Below, in pieces: positions 43,030-54,667 of a stretch of 64,000 nt of DNA. Source of the stretch: Branchinecta lynchi (Eukaryota > Arthropoda > Branchiopoda > Anostraca > Branchinectidae); contig JAKZAP010000016.1 in the NCBI GenBank assembly GCA_023053575.1, forward strand, positions 6,320,046 to 6,384,045, in the 5' to 3' direction. The notes below the pieces were generated by a model that was not told where the DNA came from, did no database searches, and saw nothing but the letters and a program-made list of their open reading frames with translations. Numbering within the stretch: position 1 is the stretch's first letter; each line of letters starts with the position of its first letter. The translations under genes were made by a program, and so were the position numbers.

Positions 43030-43905
43030 ATTTGCAATCACCGGAATTCCGATCACCCCTCCATCTCCCCCCCACAGTGATGTATCCATGGCTGGTGCTT
43101 GTTTCTTCCAACCAGGTTTCATCCCAATCGCTCCACTCTAAGCGTAGTCACAAGATTTCCGGTTCTCCTTCCACCCCTTCCCCCAACATTCATCGGATCA
43201 GGTCCGGGCTTTAAATATGACATTTGAGACAAGAGATGTTTCAAATATCAAGTTTCATTAGGATCCGGTCACCCGTTCAAAAGTTATACATACCTCATGA
43301 TTCAGGATTTCCCCTCTCTCCACTCCCTCCACAATGGTTGGATCAGCCAGTCATGTCAAGTCTGTAATGTTAAAGACAAGTTTCCTCATCCTAGCACATT
43401 TGGAAGTAGCCTACCTTAACTTGTGATCACTGGAATTCCCCCCCCCACTCCCCCCAAAGTACCGGATCCGGTCCTGTTCTGTCACTGATGAATATAGGGC
43501 TTGTTCTTCTTCTTCCCACCAAGCTTCACCCCACTCTCGCTGCACTCTAAGCGTGTCACATGATTTCCAGTTCCCCCTCTGCCCCCCCCCCCCCCACGGT
43601 CATTGGATCCGATCTGAACTAAACGGGGCATCAAGATATCTTTCCAGATATCAAGTTCCATTAAGATCCGATCAGCTGTTCCAGAGTTGTACATACCTCA
43701 GTATTCCGGATTCCCCTTCCCTCCACTCCCCAACATGGTTATCGGATCGGGAAAGTGATTATTTCCAAGTTAGTTTGGTCGGGTCCTTGAAATGCCTTTA
43801 AGTTTCATCCTTCTGAAAGTACACTAGCTCGAGAACAGTGGACCGACAGTCAGACCGACCGAAATGTTGAAGCTGCGAAGCTGCAAGCGAAGCTGCAAGT
43901 GCCAT
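43030..43905 (+). mobile_element. Family H element, copy H8 (5'-truncated)
   Basis: It carries module phrases such as AGGTTTCATCCCAATCGCTC, TCAAGTTTCATTAGGATCCG and C runs (43438-43446 and 43581-43594). It ends AGCTGCAAGTGCCAT. The terminal hairpin strand is replaced by a repeated GAAGCTGC phrase. The opposite end was not found. Confidence 0.7.
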
Positions 43906-44084
43906 AAAAACACACAACTGATACAATTAATCTGCTAGGAAAGCACAAGAATGTGGGCTTGGTTAGGGTAGGACATTAAACAATAATTATTAAAAAAACA
44001 AGCAGAACCAACAGACTAACGGATTTATAAAAAAAGAGAACAGAAAACAGAAAGAGGCAATGAACCAATGGTTTCTACAATATA

Positions 44085-44235
44085 TTCAAATAATGCATAA
44101 AACGGATATGTCAGCTACCATGTTTTGGCAGCAAATATTTCGGACCTTCTTGGCAAGCGCGTCAGGCTGTCAATCTTCCGTCAACTTCGGGGAAGGAAAC
44201 AGACCTGCAATAAATAACTGAAGCTTCTACCGACT
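44085..44235 (-). repeat. Hammerhead-motif repeat, minus strand, core mutated
   Basis: The minus strand reads GACAGC, CUGACGC (the A at the end of CUGANGA is mutated to C), GCUUGCCAAGAAGG, UCCGAAAUAU, UUGCUG. Stem I (ACAGC with GCUG) is intact. Stem II and the core are damaged. GATATGTCAGCTAC is the family's flanking phrase. Confidence 0.65.
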
Positions 44236-44639
44236 ATAAATTTCTTATTCGGGCAAATTACTTTTAAATACCACTATAGGGAAAAACTAGTCCTGAGATT
44301 TTGCTTTTGACGAGGCCGGGACTATGAAAGGAAAGATTTTCTACTATGAATATAAAAAGTAACAAAAAAGGGGAAACAAAGAAGGGAAAAAATTAGAACT
44401 TAACGGTGAGAAAAAGTCTTAAAGTTGTTCGACTGTCCCAAGCGATATTATCTCACCAAAGCATGGTTTTTGTTGCCAAACTTACTAGGTAGTGGACATT
44501 TTATTTGGCCTTGACCCTTTTTGGTAGGGCTTCCTATCTTAGATGAAGATCTGAATTAGCCATAAAATTAATTTAGTTACATCAAAGGGTGGCATTTAAG
44601 AGGAGATCGCGTTCTGCGATTCGAATGATTAATATGGCC

Positions 44640-45236
44640 ATTGAGAATCGAAGACACCAGAAATCCAGCCACGAATTCTTGACAAGGATGAGATAGGATC
44701 CAGTCTGTTACGTTGGTTCAGTTCGGAATTTCCAGATGTCGCTGATATCCATCTAGCATCACGGGCAAGGGAATAAAGCTTCCTGTCTGCAATTCCAGTA
44801 AACTTCGCGGATTGCTATCTCAGCCGGAATTTAGGGCTAGAATCTACCCGGGAAAGTTTTATATCGTTGGATCCAACTAAGGGCAAACTGTCTTCCAATT
44901 CAGAGCAGGCAGAAGGTTTTTGAGAGAGGTAGTGTGGTTCCTGATGGGAGGTATGCTTGCCCACTTTGTGAGCAGGAGGAAGAAAATTTGGACCATTCCC
45001 TCCGTAGATGCCCGAAACTTTCTGATTTAAGGAAAGAGAGAGGGTGTGATTTTATCACTTCCTGAAATTTCGAGCAATAGTAACCCTACCGTTATTACTC
45101 GAGTGGGCGTGTACATAGATAAATCTTTAGAGTTAAGAAGGAGTCTGATTGTTTAAGTTATATTTTTGTTTTGGTTTGTTTGTGTATATGGCCCGTGGGC
45201 TTTTGAAATACACTAATCTATCTATCTATCTTTATC
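44640..45236 (+). pseudogene. LINE C-terminal zinc-finger-like end and 3' tail
   Basis: The plus-strand frame at about 44877-45065 encodes LRANCLPIQSRQKVFERGSV, then GRYACPLCEQEEENLDHSLR, then RCPKLSDLR and a stop. The C-x2-C...H-x4-C arrangement (CPLC...ENLDH....CP) with an upstream R-N-LP is typical of the C-terminus of LINE ORF2 proteins. A 3' UTR follows with GGCCCGTGGGCTTTTGAAAT and ends in (TCTA)n at 45216-45232. The 5' part is missing. Confidence 0.8.
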
Positions 45237-45248
45237 ATTTATTTTTAG

Positions 45249-45346
45249 GAATCTCCGATCACTCCGGTTATCCGCACCCCTGGATCGTTGCCACTGTCCC
45301 CAGTGATGGAGAATGGTGGATTTAGGACCAACCCCATCCCTATCAG
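45249..45346 (+). CDS. PPIP5K: PPIP5K exon: Pro/Ser-rich C-terminal tail
   Basis: A 98-nt exon encoding ESPITPVIRTPGSLPLSPVM, then ENGGFRTNPIPI. The SP and TP dipeptides are typical of the phosphorylatable tail of animal PPIP5Ks, where a similar ESPLSVSSP-like stretch occurs. The acceptor is TTTATTTTTAG and the donor GTATTC. It enters in phase 0 after the acidic linker exon and leaves with AG. The acceptor's T-rich tract begins 12 bp after a LINE (TCTA)n tail. Confidence 0.85.
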
Positions 45347-46886
45347 GTATTCTAGCAGCCGGTTGTGGCAGCAGATCTATGGTATAATGATACGACTCAG
45401 TACAAAAGATGGCTACGATACTTTGACACCACTGTATTATCGATCGGGGGCAGTTTGGCTGGCGTAAAATTTACAAGAACCGAGTGGAGACTAATCGAAT
45501 ATTACTAGTTAAAGATCGACCAGAATAATACCAAAGCGCCCTTTGCTTTGAACTTATTTATCCACGATGTAACTTCAGTGCCTGTCCTTTTCTAGAGCAA
45601 TTTGGCTGTCCTCCGACAAAACCTAGTATCATTTGAGTAACTTCCGAGAAAAACAACGTTGTTATGTTAAACTGCCTCTTTTGCCGCATGATTTTTGATA
45701 TTTTTTAAATTTCAGAAAAATAGCAAATTCTCTTGTTCTATTCCCCATTTATAAATAAATACAGTACATGTCTTGCTAAAGTAAGGCTGTTACGCTTCTT
45801 ACTTCACCTTTAACCAAGTTCGCTACCAACTTAGAGACAAAGTGACCACACATTTGGAACAATCTAAACACCGAAAAATTTACGAATAATCTAACTGCAA
45901 TGCTAAAGAATATTCGTCAGCAAAGGCGAAAAGGAAAGAGACCCGTGCACCATCGCAGATTCAGACACTAGTCAATGGAACTGGTCAGAAAGGCACTGAA
46001 CGACCATCCCAGCTCAATATTATTAACCTTCGGAGAACTTGTAGTACCCCCCCCCCCCCCCCCCAGTGACCCCACCCCTCCGGCAAAAAAAATGTACTAA
46101 AAAAACCGTGTCACCCCCTCCCCTGGCGACCCCCCCCCCCCACACACACACACACATTTTTGTTAATAAAAAGCAGCATAACTCGCGTGTCTAGGGGAAA
46201 TTATCAAGTGGTCGCGGTCCAAACTGCAGGTTTCAATAAGATTTTTCTAATTTCCTATATATTTGTATCGGGGGGGGGGGGGGGTACTCGTTTTTTTTTT
46301 CGCCAGGGGATTGTGGTACCGTTGGTGGGTTTGAAGGGGGGGGGGGTTGGTTTGCCTAGACCCGTTATTTTAATGTAATTATTTCCGCTGCCTGGTACGG
46401 TGGGTATATGAGACCATTTTGTGTCTTCAGAAAGTAGGCTACTCTGTCCATTGGAAGCCCATTTACTTTGCTTTGTCCAGGTTAGTTTCTGTCTGTGTGA
46501 CCACTTTATGTCATGTTTGCAACCATCTAGCGGAAAATGTGAACTATAAGATACAAGAACATCTCCAACAAAGGACAGTGCATGGAGCTTTTGAAAACAA
46601 TGGAAACACAAAACTGGTAGTTGATACCTTCCTGCTAGGGTATCAACCAGTATATACCCGATGAAAAGTCTATCTCAAAATAGTAAATAAATAAAATCGT
46701 GATGATGAGTAGGATGAAGTTGTACGAAAAAGTAGCATGCAGTACGAACTGATTCTACTACATACTTTTATTTCAAGGCTACCGTGTTACTGCATGCTAT
46801 TGTTAGCAAGACTGGATGCTACTATAGCAAGACATGATGCTACTGGATACCAGTGGCGAAACTAGGGGGGGGGGGCCGTCTTGTCG

Positions 46887-48600
46887 GTAAAATGGGAAAT
46901 TTCTTTTTCTTTCTGTTTACATCTTGAATGGATAAAATCGTCTTGTTAATTTCAGTAACTGTGAACTGTTCGTCAGTGCGAAGGCTTTTTAATGTGATGA
47001 ATGGAATGATCTCGTTGGTAAATACGAAAATGTTATGGGTAAAAGCACTAAACAAACACTTCTTCGTTCCTTTCTGTTCGTTGACGGCAGCTGCCTCCCC
47101 ACGAAAAATTCCCCACGAAAAATCCTGTCGGTAAAATCACAATCTTTGTCGGCGAGGAGATGATATTAACACAAGCCTTAACGGGAAGTCAAGCCGATGA
47201 TTGGATCGAGATCTCCATATCGGTTGCTTTTATTTTTCGATAGGCTACGGTGACCGAATGGGAAATCTCTTTTTCTTTGTGTTTACATCTTGAATGGATA
47301 AAAATCGTCTCGTTAATTTCAGTAACTGTGAACTGTTCGTCAGTGCGAAGGCTTTTTAATGTGATGAATGGAATGATCTCGTTGGTAAATACGAAAATGT
47401 TATGGGTAAAAGCACTAAACAAACACTTCTTCGTTCCTTTCTGTTCGTTGACGGCAGCTGCCTCCCCACGAAAAATTCCCCACGAAAAATCCTGTCGGTA
47501 AAATCACAATCTTTGTCGGCGAGGAGATGATATTAACACAAGCCTTAACGGGAAGTCAAGCCGATGATTGGATCGAGATCTCCATATCGGTTGCTTTTAT
47601 TTTTCGATAGGCTACGGTGACCGAATGGGAAATCTCTTTTTCTTTGTGTTTACATCTTGAATGGATAAAAATCGTCTCGTTAATTTCAGTAACTGTGAAC
47701 TGTTCGTCAGTGCGAAGGCTTTTTAATGTGATGAATGGAATGATCTCGTTGGTAAATACGAAAATGTTATGGGTAAAAGCACTAAACAAACACTTCTTCG
47801 TTCCTTTCTGTTCGTTGACGGCAGCTGCCTCCCCACGAAAAATTCCCCACGAAAAATCCTGTCGGTAAAATCACAATCTTTGTCGGCGAAGAGATGATAT
47901 TAACACAAGCCTTAACCGGAAGTCAAGCCGATGATTGGATCGAGATCCCAATATCGGTTGCTTTTATTTTTCGATAGGCTGCGGTGACCGTCTTGTCGGT
48001 AAAATGGGAAATCTCTTTTTCTTTGTGTTTACATCTTGAATGGATAAAATCGTCTCGTTAATTTCAGTAACTGTGAACTGTTCGTCAGTGCGAAGACTTT
48101 TTGATGTGATGACTGGAATGATCGCGTTGGTAAATACGAAAATGTTATGGGTAAAAGCACTAAACAAACACTTCTTCGTTCCTTTCTGTTCGTTGACGGC
48201 AGCTGCCTCCCCACGAAAAATTCTCCACGAAAAATCCTGTCGGTAAAATCACAATCTTTGTCCGGCGAGGAGATGATATCAACACAAGCCTTAACCGGAA
48301 GTCAAGCCGATGATTGGATCGAGATCCCGATATCGGTTGCTTTTATTTTTCGATAGGCTACGGTGACCGTCTTGTCGGTAAAATGGGAAATCTCTTTTTC
48401 TTTGTGTTTACATCTTGAATGGATAAAATCGTCTCGTTAATTTCAGTAACTGTGAACTGTTCGTCAGTGCGAAGACTTTTTGATGTGATGAATGGAATGA
48501 TCTCGTTGGTAAATAAGAAAATGTTATGGGTAAAAGCACTAAGCAAACACTTCTTCGTTCCTTTCTGTTCGTTGACAGAAAACCAACCACACCGGCAAAC
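46887..48600. repeat. Tandem array, ~367-379 bp unit, about 4.7 copies
   Basis: AGTAACTGTGAACTGTTCGT recurs at about 46953, 47320, 47687, 48065 and 48444. The first spacings are 367 bp and the last two about 378 bp. The middle copies are nearly identical. The later, longer units share GTGACCGTCTTGTCGGTAAA. Both strands carry open frames across each unit (for example plus 47250-47501 and minus 47556-47789). They look like by-products of a repeated, stop-poor unit. Confidence 0.95.
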
Positions 48601-49470
48601 CTGTTTTGCTTTGTTTGTTCTTGGATGATTTCTCTATTCCCACCCATAAACTGCCCTTTTGGGTTGATCTGGCTGTAGAGGGTACAGCCAATTCGGGAAA
48701 TAGTCCACTTTATTCAGTGATGAGTTTCAAATTCCCGTCAGTGATACCCCCACCAACAACAGCATCACTCGAATCGGAGCATTTCCGAAAAATTTCCAGT
48801 GGGCCTACCGGCCCGGTACCCCTCCCCCCCACCCAGCCCCACCTTCACCCCACGGACGTCAGATTCGGTTTGGGCTTCGAACTACATGTCTAGGTCACGT
48901 GAATTGTTTATCTTTCGAATCCCACTCACTCTATCCGTTCGCTACTGGTATTACAATATTTCCGAGACATCCTTGCAACTCTGTTCTCGGACGCGAATAA
49001 ATTGAACATCTTGGGGAAGTTTCAGTCGAATCCGAGCATTTCTGGGGGCCCATGAACCCATTTTTTTTTTAGTTTCGGCCGAATTCCAAGCGAACTACTT
49101 GTCCAGCAAATAAAAGAAAACTCAGAAACGAAGTCAGCGTATCTCCTTATGTCCTAAAGGACATCTAATCAACTTCAAATAAAACTTCAACTTACAAACA
49201 AATTTCCGGTGTCAACCGTATTCCGGACGAATTATATGTCCGGGTGAAAAATGATTGTCATATACAGACTCAGCGTCTCCTTAGCCCTAAGTCTGTCATC
49301 TAATCAACTTCAAAAGCCGGATTTCGGGCGAACTATTTGTCGGGGTATAAATGAACCCATGAACCCGTTTGGTTATCATCGTAACAGACTGACAGACAAA
49401 CCTAGCCGCGTAGTTTACAAGCGTAAATCTTCAAGCAGTGAAGTAGGCTGTTGCAATGTCTGTCACTTTT

Positions 49471-50441
49471 TGGGATCCCAAAACGTAAGTGGAGGGACAC
49501 CTATGACATCGCAAAAGTTGTCCGTCCGTCCGTCTGTTAGTACGATAACTCTCGAAGGGGTTGAGATATTTTGATCAAACTTAGCATGAGGCCTCTTTAG
49601 GTCAAAGTACAGGTAAAGTTCGAAGATGGGCTATGTAGCTCTATATTTAGGGGTGGGGGAGGAGTTTGAAATTAAGGGGAACAAAAAATATTTTTGAAAA
49701 GCTTATGAAATAGTCGAATTAGGGGTAAGGAGGCATTCTGAATCCGAATATTAAATTTGTTTTCTCGCGGGACAAATAGTTAACCCGAAATCCGGCGAAA
49801 ACCGGAAAATTTGTGAAAAATAAAAGTTTAATATGAAGTTGATTGATTGGAGGTTCGATTTGGGGGCAAGTAAACGTGCTGAGTCCGAATATGAAAATTA
49901 TTTTCTCGCCGGACAATTAGCTCGGCCGGAATCCGGCCAAAACTGGAGAATTTGTTTACAGTAAAAGTTTTATTTAAATTTGAGAAGAAGTTCGATTTAG
50001 GGTAAGTAGATATGCTGAATTCACATTTGACAATCATTTTCCCACCGCACGTATAGATCGCTCGGAATCCGACTGAAACCGGAAAATTTGCTAAAAGTAA
50101 AAGTTTAATTTGAAGTTGATGGATGTAGGGGTAAAGAGACATGCTGAATTCGTTTTTGAGCTTTACTTTTTCGCTATAGTAGTTCCGGAATTCCGCCGAA
50201 AATGGAAAATTGGGAGAAATAAGGAGGAAGTTTTAATCTGCTTCGTCAGAATCATGACTTAAAGGGGTAAACGCACATGCTGAATCCATATCTGAGCTTG
50301 GCTTTCTCATATGCTTAGCTATTTGGCCGTAATCTGTTTCTAAATTTTAATAGTAAAAGGGTTCAATGAGTCTGGCTAAGACCGGATCTGGTGAAGACAA
50401 GACCCAATTGCCTGGATCAAATTTGAACTTTTGGGATCCCA
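49471..50441 (+). repeat. GGATCCC-ended repeat, family G copy 3
   Basis: It starts TGGGATCCCAAAACGTAAGT and ends CTTTTGGGATCCCA. Five interior units at about 130-150 bp spacing carry AGGGGTAAGGAGGCATTCTG-like phrases (near 49715, 49861, 49999, 50129, 50262). It is the least interrupted plus-strand copy. Confidence 0.85.
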
Positions 50442-51061
50442 TCGAAAACTCTGGTCTTGTTCGGGTTTGTAAGACAATTGACTGCATCTTATGTTCCTGG
50501 TTCCATTTGATAACCATTGGTGCCAGGAAGCGAATGGCAAATTCATTAACTTTCATTAGCAAAACATCTGATTTGATATGTTACAATTTATTATTACAAC
50601 GGTTGTAAGACGCGCTCGCGGGTAATGTGCGCCGTTGCCGCGCAACCTTGTTGGTAATTATCTAGATCTTGTCGGTAAAATCTCGGCTTGCCCCCCACGA
50701 AGATAGGCCAGTTTCGCCACTGCTGGATACTAGTATCCAGCAGTAGCAGTAGCTACTGCTTAATATTGGCCCAATCTTAGGCAGTATTCTTTAATATTAA
50801 ATATCAGTACGTGCTACTTTTTCGTATCGTACATATCATACAACTACGCAGGCTACAAATTTCTGATCGGATACTATCCAAGTAATACCGGTATCGTAAT
50901 ATCCTCCACAAACATGTAAAGATGGATCATGTACAAGGGATTTTTACCGTGACAATCGAACAAAACTGTCAACTTCTTAGGCAAATTTGTCTCGAGCGAG
51001 ATCACTGTTCCTCTAGTCCATTACTAACTGGTGATGATAGCGGTTTTCATGAATGAACCAT

Positions 51062-53730
51062 AGTTGCATTTTTGCAGATACCATGTAATCTGATACCACG
51101 GTCTAAAGTCGTTCTTGCAGTTATCGTGGTATCTGATACCCGGTTAAAAGGCGTTTTTGCAGTTATCGTGGTATAGCTGGCCAGTTATCGTGGTATCTGA
51201 TATTCAGATACCACGATCCGACCGTGGTAATTGATCGTCGGATCTGAAAAGTCATCTCACTTTCATCAATTTTTGTCAAATTGCTGAGAAAGAAGTTTAG
51301 TACTTAGTGATGTAACTGAATATCAGTTTTTATGGCACTTGAGCTTACTCAAGTGCCATATAGCGATTGTAATTTCTGTCCGTCAGTCGGTCCCGGTTTA
51401 AGCTAGGACGATGAAACTTGGCAGGCATATCAGGAACTGGACCAGATTAAATTAGAAATGGTCGCTTCCCCGATCCGACCATCTGGAGGGGAGTGGAGGG
51501 AGGGGGAATCCGGAAAAAATAGGAAAAATGAGATATTTTTAGCTTACGAACGGGTAATCGGATCTTAATCAAACTTGATATATGGAAGGACTTCGTGTCT
51601 CAGACCCTCCATTTTAAATCCAGACCGGATCCGGTGACATTGGGGGGAGTTGGAGGGGGAAACCGGAAATCTTGGAAAACACTTAGAGTGGAGGAATCCA
51701 GATGAAACTTGGTGGAAAGTACAAGCAAAAGTCTAGATACGTGACTGGTATAACCCGAACGGATCCGCTCACTTTGGGGGAGTTGGGGGGGGGGGCGGGG
51801 AGAAGTCCGAATTTGTAGTGATCCCGCGAGTTCCGTGTTTCCTGATGTGCTGGGACGATGGAAATTGACAGGCATGTCTGGGACCCGACCAGATTACATA
51901 GGAAATGTCAATTTCCCAATTCGACCATCTGGGGGGGGGGGGGGAGTGGAGGGAGGCTGAAGCCAAAATTTGAGGTATTTTAGCTTGCGAACGTGTGATC
52001 GGATCTTGATGAAAGTTGATATTTAGGACGACGTCGTGTCTCAGACATCTCACTTTAAATCCGGGCCGGATCCGATGACACTGGGGGGGAGTTGGAGGAG
52101 GGAACCGGAAATTTTGAGAAACGCTTAGAGTGGAGGGATCGGGATGAAACTTGGTGGGAAAAACAAGCACAAGTCCTAGACACGTCATTGACATAACCGG
52201 ACCGGATCAGGGCACTGTGGGGGAGTTGGGGTGGTGGTCCGGATTCTAGCGATCCCGCGAGTTCGGCATACTTCCTGATGTCCTAGGGCAATGAAACTTG
52301 ATACGTATGTCAGGAATCCGAACAGATTGACTTGAGAACAGCCGTTTCCCCGACCCGACCATCGTGGGGGGAGTGGGTGGATGGGGGGTCCGGAATCTAG
52401 TGGCGTGCATAACTTTTGAACGGGTGATCAGATTTGAATGAAACTTGTCTGGTGAGCTATCGCCTCGGACGTTCAGTGTCACGTCCGGGTCGGGTCCGAT
52501 ACCTGTGGGGGTGGGGGGGGGGGGGGGGGGTGGAAAACTCACGAAACTCTAAAAGCAGAGGGATTGGGACGAAACTTAATGGATGGAACAAGCATTAGGC
52601 CTAGATGAAATTGACGGAGCCAGATGGTTTCGGGGCTCTGTGGGGGGAGTTGGAGGGGGTTTCCTGGAATTCCGGTAGTCGTGAGTTAGAATAGTTCCAG
52701 ATGTAAAACGACAACGAAACTTTGCAGGCATGTTAGCGACCCGAATTATCTTGACTTAAGAACCTGACACAACATACCCCCGGAAACTTCCGTTCCTAGA
52801 TCCGAGCTTTTTTGGGGGAGCAAGAGAAGAGAAATATGGAAATTGACTTCTATAAATTGCAAACGAGTGGTCTGATTCGAGTGAAACTTCATGGGTGATA
52901 CGAATCGATGGCCTCGAAATGTAAAACATGCGTTCGAACCATATGCGACCACGATTATGGGAATTGGGGGTCGGGGGACTTTTGACATGCACAAAAACCA
53001 AACGGATGGACCGAATGAGATGCAAATTCGACAGTGCCGAGTTTATGCGCCTAGATTTTTTATTTGGCGTCCGGGCCGATTTCGGCCAAGGTAGGGGGGG
53101 GGGGGGTACTGGAAACTTGCAGATAGGCTATGCTCCAATTTCAGTAAAACTTGATGGACAGGAACAGGAATTAAGAGATTGGGCCCGAACTGGCTCCGAC
53201 AACGTTGGTGGGGGGGGGGGGGGGTACCGGAACTTTCTAAAAATGCTCAGATTCGAGTGAAACTTGATAGATGGTATAAAAGAAGATGCTTTAGGTGGTC
53301 GATTTTTTTTATTCCGAACCAGATTCGGCCACGGTAGGTGGAGATAGAGTGAGTACCGGAAATCGTGTAGCACGTCTAGGGATCAAACAAATGGATTTAT
53401 TGGGATGAAAGTTTGAACAGTCATGTGCATTTGCTACAGACAATCGAGACGATGCCGGAACTGCTCAGAAATGAGTGAAACTAAATATCCTATTTCTATT
53501 TCCGAACCGCATTTTTGGATGGCGGGTGTATTTTGTGACGTTCTCATCTACTTTCTTGTACAGCCTACTCGTACAAGTGCCATATGAGCTCGTAGCTCTT
53601 GTTCTTTTGGGATGACTTCGAAAAGCGCGATTTCGGCAATTGTAGTTTTTGCCGAGCAACCGTATATCAGATACCACGGTAACTGCAAAAACGACTAATT
53701 TCAGATCCAGCTACCGTGGTAACAGATACC
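51062..53730. mobile_element. MITE family Q, copy 3, split by family H copy H2
   Basis: The left part is 51062-51331, ending CTGAATATCAGTTTTT. The right part is 53602-53730, resuming CTTTTGGGATGACTTCGAAA. Copies 1 and 2 read straight through this point. The far right end is cut off by a tRNA-like sequence at 53731. Confidence 0.9.
51332..53601 (-). mobile_element. Family H element, copy H2 (full length, inverted relative to H1)
   Basis: It starts with the hairpin ATGGCACTTGAG/CTTA/CTCAAGTGCCAT and ends TATGAGCTCGTAGCTCTTG. The interior is the reverse of H1, with long near-identical runs. It is about 0.7 kb shorter because it has fewer 134-bp modules. The insertion point lies between CAGTTTTT and CTTTTGGG of MITE Q, i.e. 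within a T tract, and no clear target duplication longer than 2 bp can be shown. Confidence 0.85.
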
Positions 53731-53815
53731 ATATCTCAGTTGGTTAGAGTGCAAGTACGTCAAGCCGAAGGTTGCCGGCTCTAATCCCGCTTGATGAGAT
53801 TTTATACTATTGCAG
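53731..53815 (+). repeat. tRNA-derived SINE head or tRNA pseudogene
   Basis: TATCTCAGTTGGTTAGAGTG is a clear pol III A box. GGTTGCCGGCTCTAATCCC about 45 bases on approximates a B box. The acceptor stem is not convincing, and the block abuts a truncated MITE. It is therefore more likely SINE-derived than a working tRNA gene. Confidence 0.55.
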
Positions 53816-53929
53816 TATTCCACAAAAACCGGCTTCAGCGACTAAATGTGGCGCGAGAATGCTGCTTTGGGAAGACGTTCGGACCGATTTACTAACAATT
53901 TCTCCTCGCCAGCTCTAACAGTTTTCGGA

Positions 53930-54065
53930 GAAGAAGTTCACAAAATCCGATATTAAGGAAGAGTCTTTAATTGAGCGGCGTCATCCTGAAGAGGACCTTT
54001 GCCAAGAAGGGCCGAAATATAGCTGAAAAAAATGTAGCTGACTTGTCCGTTTTGCACAGTCAAAC
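53930..54065 (+). repeat. Hammerhead-motif repeat with intact core
   Basis: CUGAAGA at 53986-53992, a stem II with one G-U pair, GAAA at 54014-54017, then UAUA. Stem I has one mismatch (CAUC against GCUG). The flanking AATGTAGCTGACTTGTCCGT is the family phrase. Confidence 0.6.
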
Positions 54066-54599
54066 ATAATTATTCCTTCAGGCTGACCCCCTCCCCCCAC
54101 CGTAGAGAGGCCGGAGACAATGAGGCTGGATCTCGGCCGCACAGTCAACGCAGCACAAACCTTACAACTTGCAACTTGACACACAGCCGACCGCGGAGTC
54201 TGGATCGCGAGAGCACCTCCCCATCCAGATCCAAATCCTTCGAGAGTGTTGGAGGGAAGTCCGTGTCTGGATCCGACACTCTACCACCCCCCAAAGGTTA
54301 GTATCCGTGAGAAACTCCTTGCAATGATCTGTCCCGGGTATTTGTCACCATGAGACACTCAGTTTATCACTAAGCATATCACAGCCTCATTCCCTTAACT
54401 CAATGAACCGTTAGATGTCAGGTTATCAGATATACTGCACTCTCAGAAGCTTGATAATATAAAACATATGTTTGTGCATCTTTGTGTTAAACCTTATTAG
54501 AAGTATCTGTTTTGAGCCTTTTAAATGTCATGTTTTATTGCTGAACTTCTGGTATCACTCTTTTAAATGTTAAGTTTCGCAAAATATATTATTTAACAG

Positions 54600-54667
54600 G
54601 GCCATAACAGACCGTTCTCATAACCGGGAAGCGCAAGTATGTGTGGTCTGTTATCAAACTTGCGACA
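54600..54667 (+). CDS. PPIP5K: Candidate small PPIP5K exon restoring phase
   Basis: A 68-nt open block between TTATTTAACAG and GTAAGTTT. It takes the AG left by the 45249-45346 exon and leaves one base, A. That is exactly the phase needed by the 56001-56042 exon. It would encode AITDRSHNREAQVCVVCYQT and CD. I do not recognise this peptide in the family, where this part of the tail is variable. A short inverted repeat (ATAACAGACC and GGTCTGTTAT) lies inside, so a chance fit in a repeat is possible. Some exon of length 3n+2 must exist between 45346 and 56001 if the flanking exons are joined. Confidence 0.35.

Larger units (their letters stand above)
42623..45248. other. Intron 12: H8, hammerhead repeat, LINE end
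   Basis: It contains family H copy H8 (43030-43905), a hammerhead-motif repeat (44085-44235, minus strand core near 44128-44172) and a LINE C-terminal remnant whose tail reaches the acceptor (44640-45236). Nothing is recognised at 42640-42950 apart from TTAAATTAAATTAA low complexity. Confidence 0.75.
46715..50880. mobile_element. Large inverted-repeat element X enclosing array and family G
   Basis: The left arm (46715-46868) starts GTTGTACGAAAAAGTAGCAT and ends GGATACCAGTGGCGAAACT. The right arm (about 50690-50880) carries the inverse order, AGTTTCGCCACTGCTGGATA and GTGCTACTTTTTCGTATCG. CTTGTCGGTAAAAT-type sequence lies just inside both arms. The interior holds the 367-379-bp tandem array, a family H fragment (48715-49060) and family G copy 3. 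No transposase was recognised, so this may be a non-autonomous foldback element. Confidence 0.6.
45347..54599. other. Intron 13: large inverted repeat with 370-bp tandem array, H2 in MITE Q
   Basis: It holds C/G-run sequence at 46038-46353, (CA)n at 46141-46156 and element X (46715-50880) with a tandem array and family G copy 3. MITE Q copy 3 is split by family H copy H2. A tRNA-like SINE head (53731-53815) and a hammerhead-motif repeat (53930-54065) follow. The frames near 45841-46010 are unrecognised. Confidence 0.7.

Noticed and set aside
47250..47868. Repeated 83-codon plus frames and 77-codon minus frames
   Set aside because: They repeat exactly with the 367-bp tandem unit on both strands. 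Openness follows from one stop-poor unit, not from conserved coding.
46887..48600. CRISPR array
   Set aside because: The units are 367-379 bp and contiguous, with no short repeat/spacer alternation, in a eukaryotic intron.
51769..52194. 141-codon minus-strand reading frame
   Set aside because: It is the counterpart of the H1 frames inside copy H2. No start context, no known domain, and poly-C/G runs in the frame.
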